From Natrinema pellirubrum DSM 15624 (GTDB taxonomy: Archaea; Halobacteriota; Halobacteria; Halobacteriales; Natrialbaceae), in assembly GCF_000230735.2 (NCBI RefSeq), contig NC_019962.1, positions 2,666,001-2,730,000 on the forward strand: 64,000 bases of DNA. The letters run 5' to 3'. Under the pieces are notes generated by a model that did not search any database, had not been told where the DNA came from, and saw only the letters and a list, made by a program, of their open reading frames with translations. The position numbers and the translations under genes are program-made. Shown here piece after piece: positions 15,570-23,054 of this stretch (position 1 is the stretch's first letter; each line of letters opens with the position of its first letter).

Positions 15570-16433
15570 ATGCTCGCCGAGGTGCTGACACAGGTCGCCC
15601 TCGTTATCGGGATCTTGCTCCCGGTTTCGGTCCTCGTCTTTATCGGCCGTGAGCGACTCGTCCGGACTCGAGCCGAGTGGCGTGACCGCTTGCGGACGAA
15701 CGCGCCGGTTATCGCCGTCTTGCTCGTCGTTCTCCTGATAAACCGCGTCGCCAGACAGACGGCACCGAAACTCTCTCGGGAGATCGGGATCCATCTGACC
15801 GCGACGTTTTACAACGTCGAGGGGGAGTTTATCCTCCTGTTCAAGTCAGTCGAGACGCCGGAGCTGACGGCATACTTCGCGTCCGTCTACGTCTTCGGCT
15901 ACACGTTCCTGTTGATCTTTCCGGTCATCGCGTACTTCATGCTCTCTGATACGCGGATCTTCCGTCGGCTGTTGACCGCCTACGCCCTCAACTACGCGAT
16001 CGGGCTCCTCCTGTATATCCTCATCATCGCATATGGGCCACGGAACGTGATGCCGGCCGAACTCACTGAGCGGATGCTGTACGACACGAACCCCCAGTAC
16101 CAGTATCTCACCCGCGAGGTAAACGCCAACACCAACGTCTTCCCGTCGCTGCATACCTCGCTGTCGGCGACCGTCGCGGCGTTTGCGTCGATGACGCGCT
16201 CGGCGTACCCCAAGTGGTTCCCCATCGCGGTCGTGTTGGGCGCAAGCGTCGCGATCTCGACGATGTATCTGGGGATCCACTGGGGGATCGACGTCGCTGC
16301 AGGGCTGGTCCTCGCAGCGACCTGTGTCGTCCTCTCGGACAAACTGGTCGACCGCTGGTCGCTGTCCGACCTGTTCGGGGACCGCCTCGAGCGGCTCAGC
16401 GACCGACTACCCCGATTCCACCGGGAGGAGTGA
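15570..16433 (+). CDS. PAP2-family membrane phosphatase/transferase
   Basis: This 287-residue polytopic membrane protein has six or so helices. Two PAP2 active-site motifs are clear: FPSLHTS (His195) and TMYLGIHWGIDVAAG (His237, Asp241). The first, KxxxxxxRP motif is not obvious, as in the inositol-phosphoceramide-synthase-like branch. Such enzymes hydrolyse or exchange lipid phosphate esters at the membrane surface. It starts 5 nt after the first permuted binding protein gene and is almost certainly co-transcribed with it; the second copy follows after 98 nt with its own promoter. The link to the binding proteins is inferred from position only. Confidence 0.85.
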   Translation: MLAEVLTQVALVIGILLPVSVLVFIGRERLVRTRAEWRDRLRTNAPVIAVLLVVLLINRVARQTAPKLSREIGIHLTATFYNVEGEFILLFKSVETPELTAYFASVYVFGYTFLLIFPVIAYFMLSDTRIFRRLLTAYALNYAIGLLLYILIIAYGPRNVMPAELTERMLYDTNPQYQYLTREVNANTNVFPSLHTSLSATVAAFASMTRSAYPKWFPIAVVLGASVAISTMYLGIHWGIDVAAGLVLAATCVVLSDKLVDRWSLSDLFGDRLERLSDRLPRFHREE

Positions 16434-16485
16434 CTCCCGGGCGACCGGCCGATGCCGTCCGGCGGTCGTCGGCCGTTGACTGAGC

Positions 16486-16500
16486 GCAATACTGTTATAT
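16486..16500 (+). promoter_or_regulatory. Promoter of second permuted solute-binding protein gene
   Basis: GCAATACTGTTATAT lies about 32-46 bp before ATG 16532 and differs by one base from 13696-13710, so the two paralogues have nearly identical core promoters. Confidence 0.7.
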
Positions 16501-16531
16501 CGTTGCTCTTCAACTATGATAAACGAACGAA

Positions 16532-18304
16532 ATGAACGGAGGATCAGCCGCGCCGAACCGAACGGACCCCGGTGATGGCGGCCTGAGCGTCAGTCGGCGG
16601 GGCGCCTTGGCGGCGGCGGCCGGCCTGACGGTTTCGACCAGCGGATGCATTCGGCAAGTTCGGGACATCCTCATGCCGGACAACATCCAGCAACTCTCGC
16701 TGACGATCACGACCCTCCCCACGGACAGCGACAGAGAGAGCATTCGGCTCTCCCGGGAGTTGGCCGACGTCTTCGAGGCGGTCGGCATCGACGTCTCGTT
16801 CGATATCCGATCCCCGGTCGATTTCCGTCGGACGGTGCTGTACGATCACGAGTTCGACATCTGTCTCCTCGAGCATCCGGGCGGAATCGATCCGGATTTC
16901 CTCTACGAGGCGTTGCATTCGGTCTATACCGACGAATCGGGCTGGCAGAACCCCTTCGGGTACACCAACCTGACCGTCGATGACTCCCTCGAGACCCAGC
17001 GCCAACTCGAGGGTGAAAAGCGCCGCGAGGCCGTCACGGACGTCCTCGAGGAGGTGGCGATCGAACAGCCGTTCGTCCCGATCTGTATTCCGGACCAACA
17101 CCGTGCGGTCAGGACCGATCGGTTCGACTGGGACGAACGCGCGCTTGCGACCCCGCAGGGCTATCTCGGCCTCGATCCGGCACCGGACGTCTCGACGCTG
17201 CGGGTCACGCATACCGATTCCCGGCCGACGACGAACCTCAATCCGCTTGCGGTCGACTATCGGGGCCACGGTCCGTTCGTCGATCTCCTGTACGACTCGC
17301 TGGCGGCCGAAACCGCCGACGGCGAGATCAAACCCTGGTTTGCCCGCTCGTGGGAGTGGGACGCCAGGACGATCGACGTGCGACTCCGGACCGACTGTCC
17401 GTTCCACGACGGCGAGCCCATGACGGCCGAAGACGTCGCCTTTACCTATCGGTTCCTCGCGGACATGCACCCCGACGACGCCGAGACTTCTGCTCCCGCG
17501 CCCCGATACCGCGGGCTGGTCGAAGCCGTCGACTCGGTCGACGTCGTCCACCGCGATCGACTCGAGTTGCGGATCGACGCCGGCCGGCCGGTCGGTGAAC
17601 GGGCGCTACTGGTCCCGATCCTCCCCGCACATATCTGGCGCGAGCGGGCGAGCGACGCGAACGGACCGGGAGGCGCGACCATCGCGCAGGGAACCACGGA
17701 AGCGGTCGTGACGGACAATATCGAACCGATCGGGAGCGGACCGTTCCAGTTCGTGAGTCGGACCGAAGGTGACGGCCTCACGCTCGAGCGGTTCGACGGC
17801 CACTTCACGCTGCGATCGGGTGTCGATCTCCCGGCACCGAGCGTCGACGAACTGACCGTCAGTATCGATCCACCAGGGTCGGCCGTCCAGCGGGTCATCG
17901 ACGACACCGCTGACGTGACGGCGTCACCTCTCGGGACGAACGTCGTCGGCAGCGTCGATCAGTCCGGCAGTACTCGCGTCCTCGAGTCACCGTCGTGGTC
18001 GTTTTACTGTCTCGGGTTCAACGCGCGGGACGCGCCGTTCAGCAATCCCCGATTCCGCCGTGTCATCGCACAGTTGATCGACAAGGAGTGGTTGGTCGAC
18101 GAGGTGTTCCAGGGCTACGCGCGTCCCATCGCGACGCCCGTGACCGAGGAGTGGGTTCCCGAGAGCCTCGAGTGGAACGGCACCGATCCCGAAACGCCGT
18201 TCCTCGGAACGGACGGCGAGGTCGACGAGGACGCGGTCGAGGCGGCCTTCGAGTCGGCCGGCTTCCGCTACGACGAGCAGGGCCGGCTCCGGGTCAGACA
18301 GTAG
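16532..18304 (+). CDS. Circularly permuted family-5 solute-binding lipoprotein (copy B)
   Basis: This 590-residue paralogue of the product at 13741 has the same permuted layout: Tat motif SRRGALAAAA, lipobox STSGC (Cys39), C-terminal-type segment first (QQLSLTITTLPTD, VGIDVSFDIRSP, DPDFLYEALHSVY), then the N-terminal-type segment (TTNLNPLAVDY, FHDGEPMTAEDVAFTYRFLA, IGSGPFQFVS, CLGFNARDAPFSN), ending FESAGFRYDEQGRLRVRQ. The two proteins are similar throughout, including motifs such as RFRRVIAQLIDKEWLVDEVF. A shorter linker replaces the acidic insert seen in copy A (about residues 268-295). It would bind peptides or another solute outside the cell. No transporter genes are adjacent. Confidence 0.85.
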   Translation: MNGGSAAPNRTDPGDGGLSVSRRGALAAAAGLTVSTSGCIRQVRDILMPDNIQQLSLTITTLPTDSDRESIRLSRELADVFEAVGIDVSFDIRSPVDFRRTVLYDHEFDICLLEHPGGIDPDFLYEALHSVYTDESGWQNPFGYTNLTVDDSLETQRQLEGEKRREAVTDVLEEVAIEQPFVPICIPDQHRAVRTDRFDWDERALATPQGYLGLDPAPDVSTLRVTHTDSRPTTNLNPLAVDYRGHGPFVDLLYDSLAAETADGEIKPWFARSWEWDARTIDVRLRTDCPFHDGEPMTAEDVAFTYRFLADMHPDDAETSAPAPRYRGLVEAVDSVDVVHRDRLELRIDAGRPVGERALLVPILPAHIWRERASDANGPGGATIAQGTTEAVVTDNIEPIGSGPFQFVSRTEGDGLTLERFDGHFTLRSGVDLPAPSVDELTVSIDPPGSAVQRVIDDTADVTASPLGTNVVGSVDQSGSTRVLESPSWSFYCLGFNARDAPFSNPRFRRVIAQLIDKEWLVDEVFQGYARPIATPVTEEWVPESLEWNGTDPETPFLGTDGEVDEDAVEAAFESAGFRYDEQGRLRVRQ

Positions 18305-18315
18305 CGTCGGAGCGA

Positions 18316-18393
18316 TAGTTGCTCTTGAAACGGTTCACACCGATCGCAACGATGTCCTGCGATCGGGTGTCCGGTGACTTTCAAGAGCTACTA
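18316..18393. terminator. 78-bp two-part stem-loop between convergent genes
   Basis: TAGTTGCTCTTGAAA (from 18316) pairs with TTTCAAGAGCTACTA (to 18393), 14 of 15. An inner ACACCGATCGCA pairs with TGCGATCGGGTGT with one bulge. The structure separates the second binding protein gene from the convergent minus-strand gene and could stop transcription from both sides. Confidence 0.5.
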
Positions 18394-18435
18394 GTGGACT
18401 ATCGGGGGCGAAAAACGACGAAAACGGAGCGGACG

Positions 18436-18816
18436 TTACTGGTCCTCGAGCGCGTCGGCGATCCGCTTGAGCGCGCGGGTCTGGTCGCGGAGTTCGTCAC
18501 GCATCTGTCGGACTTCGCGGACGAGTTCCTCGTTGCTTTCGTCCTGTCCGCTGCCGCCGGGGCCGCCCGGACCGGGGCCACCGGGACCGCCGCCCATCAT
18601 GCCGCCCATCATCTGTGCGAACGGGTTGCCGCCGCCCATGCCGCCGGGACCGCCGGGGCCGCCACCGCCGCCGAACGGGCTTTCGGGGGGCTCGCCCTCG
18701 CCGTCTCCTTCTTCGGCGCGTTTCTCGCGGATCTCTTCGACTCGCTCTCGGAAGGATTTCTCCTCGCTTTCCTCGCCGGCGTCGCCGTCGTCGGGTGCTT
18801 CGTTGTCGTCCGTCAT
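18436..18816 (-). CDS. Low-complexity Gly/Pro/Met-rich protein with C-terminal coiled coil
   Basis: This 126-residue protein has three parts: an acidic, charged N-terminal helix (EEKSFRERVEEIREKRAEEG), a Gly-Pro-Met-rich middle of about 45 residues (GGMGGGNPFAQMMGGMMGGG and similar), and a C-terminal helix NEELVREVRQMRDELRDQTR with heptads. No catalytic motif or signal is visible. ATG 18816 is chosen because upstream in-frame codons look non-coding. The design suggests an oligomerising scaffold or condensate-prone protein, which is inference. It is convergent with the binding protein gene and upstream of nothing obvious. Confidence 0.7.
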   Translation of the reverse strand: MTDDNEAPDDGDAGEESEEKSFRERVEEIREKRAEEGDGEGEPPESPFGGGGGPGGPGGMGGGNPFAQMMGGMMGGGPGGPGPGGPGGSGQDESNEELVREVRQMRDELRDQTRALKRIADALEDQ

Positions 18817-19000
18817 ACAATCGGGTTCTGGTGCGGCGGGGAAAAGGGTTGCCATGTCTCGGATGTCTGCCCTCGGCCGTTCTTGCAACGGACCGACTCC
18901 GGCGACTGCCGTATCGGTCGGCTGGCCGAAGACGTACCCGAGACCGTCGAACTGACTTGCCTCGACCGTGAGATGACGTGGACCGATACCGGCTCGGCGG

Positions 19001-19762
19001 TCAGCTGCCGAACGACCCTAGCGACGACTGCAGGTTCCGATCGGGTCGCCCGCCCTCGAGGTCGTAGCCGACGAGGTCGCGCATGTCGACGGCGTAGGCG
19101 GTGCCGCCCGTTTCCAGCACCAGTAGTCGACCCTTGACGCCGACGACGGTCCCCGAGGCGATCGTCTCGCGGACCGGCCGGGCCTCGAGACCGAGCCCGT
19201 AGTCGAACCGATACCGATCGATGACGTCGAACTCGGCGAGGACCGACTCCCAGCCGGCTTCATCGACGGTCGCGGACAGCGAGGCGACCTTCGCCGGCGT
19301 CCGAACGCGGTCGACCAGCCGCTCGGCGATCTCGGCCTCGAGTTCGCGGGCGATGCGGCCGTTCGAGACGGTGTGGACGTGGGCCCCGCGGTCGGCCCCC
19401 TGTTCGCGCAGTCGGGTCTCGAGCCGCCGGCGCTTGGTGACGCCGACTTTGAACGTATCGGGGGCGAAGGCGGCAATATAGACCGCGTGGTCCTCGTAAC
19501 AGTCCATCTCGTCTTTCAGGCAGGTACCGGTACAGCGGGCACAGACCCACGTGCTGGTGTGGTACTCGCAGTAGGGGGCCGGCGGCCGATCGCAGGCGAC
19601 GTGAGCCCCCGATTCATCGATCGTACCGGCACAGTGGCGCTCGCCGAGCGAGTACGCGAGGTCGTCGCCGGCCTCGAGCGGGCGAGCATCGATCTCGGCG
19701 TCGCCGTCGCTGACCAGCAGCGCCGATCCCCGTCCGCTCGGTTCGTAGCCGACCAGTTGCAC
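19001..19762 (-). CDS. DUF2797 family protein
   Basis: This 253-residue protein has a Cys/His-rich N-terminal part (HCAGTIDESGAHVACDRPPA, then PYCEYHTSTWVCARCTGTCL), likely zinc-binding. The conserved DUF2797 core follows: AVYIAAFAPDTFKVGVTKRR and RLREQGADRGAHVHTVSNGR. The core resembles GIY-YIG nuclease-like layouts (an A-Y-I start and K-V-G-V-T strand), although activity is not established. GTG 19762 gives MQLVGYEPSG, the usual kind of start; longer frames upstream are Arg/Pro-rich. It is divergent from the beta-helix lipoprotein gene. Function is unknown. Confidence 0.85.
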   Translation of the reverse strand: MQLVGYEPSGRGSALLVSDGDAEIDARPLEAGDDLAYSLGERHCAGTIDESGAHVACDRPPAPYCEYHTSTWVCARCTGTCLKDEMDCYEDHAVYIAAFAPDTFKVGVTKRRRLETRLREQGADRGAHVHTVSNGRIARELEAEIAERLVDRVRTPAKVASLSATVDEAGWESVLAEFDVIDRYRFDYGLGLEARPVRETIASGTVVGVKGRLLVLETGGTAYAVDMRDLVGYDLEGGRPDRNLQSSLGSFGS

Positions 19763-19872
19763 GACCGGGGGTTGGGACCGGGCGCAAATAGACGTAGCGT
19801 CTCGGTCGACCCCGGCGAGGTGACGAAGCGCACGACCCGTGGCTATATGTCGGCTCGAGAGAGTCGCCCCGT

Positions 19873-20016
19873 ATGGACGGTTCGGAACTGCGGCGGCGGG
19901 AACTGCTCGCCGGGGCGTCGGGTGGGTGTGTGGCGCTTGCCGGCTGTACGGACGGACTCCTCGGCGGATCGCCGGGGTACGGCGAGTCGTACGGTCGGAG
20001 TTACGGGGGGGAGTGA
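19873..20016 (+). CDS. Tat lipoprotein signal segment, frameshifted from the beta-helix protein
   Basis: These 47 codons encode MDGSELRRRELLAGASGG, then CVALAGCTDGLLGGSPGYG: a Tat motif and an LAGC lipobox. The frame ends at TGA 20014-20016, just after a G7 run at 20005-20011. Adding one G there joins it to the beta-helix frame as YGGGVIVADETPRLG. It is therefore most likely the true N-terminus of the next gene, separated by a frameshift, by a sequencing error in the homopolymer, or by a switchable tract. Confidence 0.7.
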   Translation: MDGSELRRRELLAGASGGCVALAGCTDGLLGGSPGYGESYGRSYGGE

Positions 20017-21518
20017 TCGTGGCCGACGAGACCCCGCGGCTCGGGCTCGGAACGTACGAACCGGGCGACGAGTGGGACCACACCGACACGGTCGAGGCGG
20101 TCGACCGACACGCCATCGTCCGCGGGCCGATCGCCGACCGGCCCGAGACGGGCGAGTACGACGACGAACTCTACCACGCCACCGATCAGGGGATCACCTG
20201 GCGGTGGGACGGGGACGGTGGCGACTGGGTCTACTTCGGCGGCCGGGGGAGCCCCGAGCGGCCGGTGCCCGGAACGAGCCACTTCGAGGCGGCGACGATG
20301 ACCCGCGCCAGCACCGCGGAGTCGCCCGTCTGGAACGTCGAGGCTCACGGGATCGAGGGCGACGGCGAGACCGAGGTCGGCGCGGCGGTCCACTCCCTCC
20401 TCGAGACGGTCCACGAGGCCGGCGGCGGGATCGTCTACTTCCCGCCGGGACGGTACCTGCTCGAGCGGACGCCGCTGATCGGCGACGACACGATCCTGCA
20501 GGGCGCGGGCCGAGCGACGATCCTCGAGGGGCCCCGGCCCGAGGGCGAGGAGGGGCGGGCACTGCTCTCGAACAGAGGGTTCGACGCGACGGGGTACGAC
20601 GGCGCGTCGAACTGGGCGGTTCGCGACGTCCGGATCGACGCGCCGGAGGCGACCGGCATCATGCCCGCCCACGCCGAGAACGTCCGACTCGAAGGGATCT
20701 ACGGCGATCGCATCTACTACCACCACGTCGACGTCGTCTCCTCGAAGAACGTCACCGTGGACGGCTATCGGGCGGCCCGCGGCGGCGAGGGCGACTCCGA
20801 CGCACCGGTCCAGTTCGACAACCAGAACGCGGGCACCGGCGCGAACGGGGTCTGGAACGGCAAGCGGGAGTCGCTGGTCACCGACGACGGGACCCCGACG
20901 CGGAACTGCACGCTCACGGACTTCGAGATCGATCCGACCAACGAACCTGAGTACGGGGTCCACTTCCACCGGGACGGCGCCGAGTCGATCACGATCGAAG
21001 ACGGGTACATCACCGGCTGCGGGTATGCGGCTATCAGGGCCGACACCGGCTCCCGCTTCTCGGATCTGACGATCGACGCCGTCTCGTGTCTCGGCAACGC
21101 GCGGGGGATCTCGCTGGGCCACGTCGCCGACGGCCGGCGGGAGCTGACCATCAGCAACGTCACGATCAGGACCGACGACGACGCGACGGCCGCCGGATCG
21201 GGGCTGTACGCGGCCGGCTTCGACGGCGCGACGATCTCGAACGTCGTCGTCGACGGCGAGTTCACGAACGCGGTCGTCTTCGACGACATGGCCGACCTGA
21301 AGCTGACCGGAGTCACCGCGAAGGGAGCCAGACACCAAGCGTTTCGGTTCAGGGAAGGCGTCGATGCGACGTTGACGACCGCCCGCGCGGCCGACTGTGG
21401 TACCGTGGGAGTCTACGTTGGCCCGGACAGCAGCGTCGCCTACGGCGGCGTCACGTTCGAGGACGTCGGCCGGCGGGTCGAGGTCGACGGCGACCTCCGG
21501 GAGTGGGTCACGTCCTGA
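20013..21518 (+). CDS. Right-handed beta-helix (pectate-lyase-fold) protein
   Basis: About 500 residues from GTG 20013. The N-terminal part (GLGTYEPGDEWDHTDTVEAV, YDDELYHATDQGITWRWDGD) is a haloarchaeal accessory region. From about residue 110 the sequence shows pectin-lyase-type features: a start strand (GAAVHSLLETVHEAGGGIVY followed by FPPGRYLLERTPL), then many repeated short strands (VRLEGIYGDRI, NVTVDGYRAA, LTISNVTIRTD). Such surface proteins usually bind or cleave polysaccharides; no catalytic residues can be assigned. Its export signal lies in the other frame (19873-20016), so as read this frame would give a cytoplasmic product. Confidence 0.8.
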   Translation: MIVADETPRLGLGTYEPGDEWDHTDTVEAVDRHAIVRGPIADRPETGEYDDELYHATDQGITWRWDGDGGDWVYFGGRGSPERPVPGTSHFEAATMTRASTAESPVWNVEAHGIEGDGETEVGAAVHSLLETVHEAGGGIVYFPPGRYLLERTPLIGDDTILQGAGRATILEGPRPEGEEGRALLSNRGFDATGYDGASNWAVRDVRIDAPEATGIMPAHAENVRLEGIYGDRIYYHHVDVVSSKNVTVDGYRAARGGEGDSDAPVQFDNQNAGTGANGVWNGKRESLVTDDGTPTRNCTLTDFEIDPTNEPEYGVHFHRDGAESITIEDGYITGCGYAAIRADTGSRFSDLTIDAVSCLGNARGISLGHVADGRRELTISNVTIRTDDDATAAGSGLYAAGFDGATISNVVVDGEFTNAVVFDDMADLKLTGVTAKGARHQAFRFREGVDATLTTARAADCGTVGVYVGPDSSVAYGGVTFEDVGRRVEVDGDLREWVTS

Positions 21519-21573
21519 GCCCGAGCGCTCGAGACGGCCAAGACCTATCCGAGGGGACCGCCAACACGGAGCC

Positions 21574-21918
21574 ATGACCCTCGAGGGCTCGCTCGAGACG
21601 ACAGCCGACGGCTCCAGAGATGCCGTCATGTTCGTGTTCACCGTGACCAACGCGGGCGAGGCGGCGATCGAACTCGATTTCGCCGACGCCTGCAAGGCGG
21701 AGTTTCTCGTTGTAGACGACGGCACCGAAGTCTGGCGGTTCAGCGAGGGACGGGCCTTCGCACAGATGCTCAGTTCGGACCGGCTCGATCCCGGCGAGTC
21801 GACGACCTACGAGGCCGAGTGGACCGATCCCGAGTCGGGCGAGTACACCGCCGTCGCGAAACTGCGGGCACGAGAGCGGACCTGCGAAGCGACGACGACG
21901 GTCGCGGTTTCGGACTGA
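21574..21918 (+). CDS. BsuPI-like (intracellular proteinase inhibitor) domain protein
   Basis: This 114-residue single-domain beta-sandwich protein runs from MTLEGSLETTADGSRDAVMF (then VFTVTNAGEAAIELDF) to YTAVAKLRARERTCEATTTV. The pattern, including FxVTN and the D-x-G-T-E-V-W-R-F-S strand, matches the BsuPI-related domain of small inhibitor-like proteins. No signal peptide is present, so it is probably cytoplasmic. ATG 21574 follows the beta-helix gene by 55 nt and may share its transcript. The TGA stop is embedded in an inverted-repeat element. Confidence 0.8.
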   Translation: MTLEGSLETTADGSRDAVMFVFTVTNAGEAAIELDFADACKAEFLVVDDGTEVWRFSEGRAFAQMLSSDRLDPGESTTYEAEWTDPESGEYTAVAKLRARERTCEATTTVAVSD

Positions 21919-22001
21919 TACGGATTGCTGTCCCGATGTCCCGGCGCACCCGCGACCCGGGCGACGGGTGTGCCGTGACTGACTGACAGTAAACCGTATG
22001 A
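21916..22001. repeat. Nested inverted-repeat element starting in a stop codon (copy 1)
   Basis: The left arm ATACGGATTGCTGTC (21918-21932) pairs with GACAGTAAACCGTAT (21985-21999) at 12 of 15. An inner GGCGCACCCG pairs with CGGGTGTGCC. The TGA of the upstream gene is the first triplet of the element. Related elements lie at 36987 and 54977. Confidence 0.6.
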
Positions 22002-22151
22002 ACGGGTAAGAACTCCCGCGAGGCGGAGCCGATAGTGAATTTGGATTTCTGAAATCAGTTTTAACCGTACCCGAACTCTCGTTCGTCAGACGAAGGGGAA
22101 CTATTGTGCTTCTCCATAGGGTATAAACCGGCTCCGTCCGAACGGTCGCGC

Positions 22152-23051
22152 ATGCAAGCGCTGGTCATCGCGGCACACGGATCGCACCTGAATCCGGACG
22201 CCTCGGACCCCACCTACGCCCACGCGGACACGATCCGCGAGACGGGCGCGTTCGACGAGGTCCGCGAGGCGTTCTGGAAGGAGGAACCCCACTTCCGGGA
22301 GGTCATCCGAACGCTCGAGTCCGACGAGGTGTTCGTCGTCCCCCTGTTTATCAGCGAGGGCTACTTCACCGAGCAGGTCATCCCGCGGGAACTCCGGCTC
22401 GACGACTGGGACCCCGACAAGTGGGAGTCCGACGGCACCAGCGCCTCCCAGGCCACTCTCGAGGCGGAGGACGTGGGCAAAACGATCCACTACTGTGGGC
22501 CGGTCGGGACCCACGACGCGATGACCGACGTGATCGTCCAGCGGGCCGAGACCGCGACGGAAGACCCCGACGTCGGCGAGGGCTTTGGCCTCTCGGTCGT
22601 CGGCCACGGTACCGACCGCAACGAAAACTCCGCGAAGGCGATCGAGTACCACAGCGACCGTATCGCCGAGCGCGACCGCTTCGACGAGGTGAAGGCGCTG
22701 TTCATGGACGAGGAACCGGAGGTCGACGACGTCACCGACTACTTCGAGAGCGACGACATCGTCGTCGTCCCGCTCTTTATCGCCGACGGCTACCACACGC
22801 AGGAGGACATCCCCGAGGACATGGGCCTGACCGAGGACTACCGGCTCGGCTGGGACGTGCCGGCCGAAGTCGACGGCCACCGGATCTGGTACACCGGCGC
22901 GGTCGGCACCGAGGATCTGATGGCCGACGTCGTCCTCGAGCGGGCGGCGGACGCCGGGGCCGACATCGGTGACGCCCGGGAGGCGGTCCGCGAACTGGCC
23001 GCGTCGGCCGCCGAGTCGGAACCGCACGCGGGAGCGGGCGCGGGGGACTGA
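22152..23051 (+). CDS. cbiX: Sirohydrochlorin cobaltochelatase, two-domain CbiX
   Basis: This 299-residue protein consists of two tandem chelatase domains, each starting with a metal-binding His strand: LVIAAHGSHLNPDASDPTYA near the N-terminus and LSVVGHGTDRNENSAKAIEY near residue 157. Both continue with matching FVVPLFISEGYFTEQVIPRE and VVVPLFIADGYHTQEDIPED segments. It inserts Co2+ into sirohydrochlorin in the anaerobic cobalamin pathway, or Fe in a siroheme route. ATG 22152 lies about 25 bp after a TATA box (GGGTATAAACC), so the message is nearly leaderless. The DR2241-type gene follows after 3 nt. Confidence 0.93.
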   Translation: MQALVIAAHGSHLNPDASDPTYAHADTIRETGAFDEVREAFWKEEPHFREVIRTLESDEVFVVPLFISEGYFTEQVIPRELRLDDWDPDKWESDGTSASQATLEAEDVGKTIHYCGPVGTHDAMTDVIVQRAETATEDPDVGEGFGLSVVGHGTDRNENSAKAIEYHSDRIAERDRFDEVKALFMDEEPEVDDVTDYFESDDIVVVPLFIADGYHTQEDIPEDMGLTEDYRLGWDVPAEVDGHRIWYTGAVGTEDLMADVVLERAADAGADIGDAREAVRELAASAAESEPHAGAGAGD

Positions 23052-23054
23052 CTC

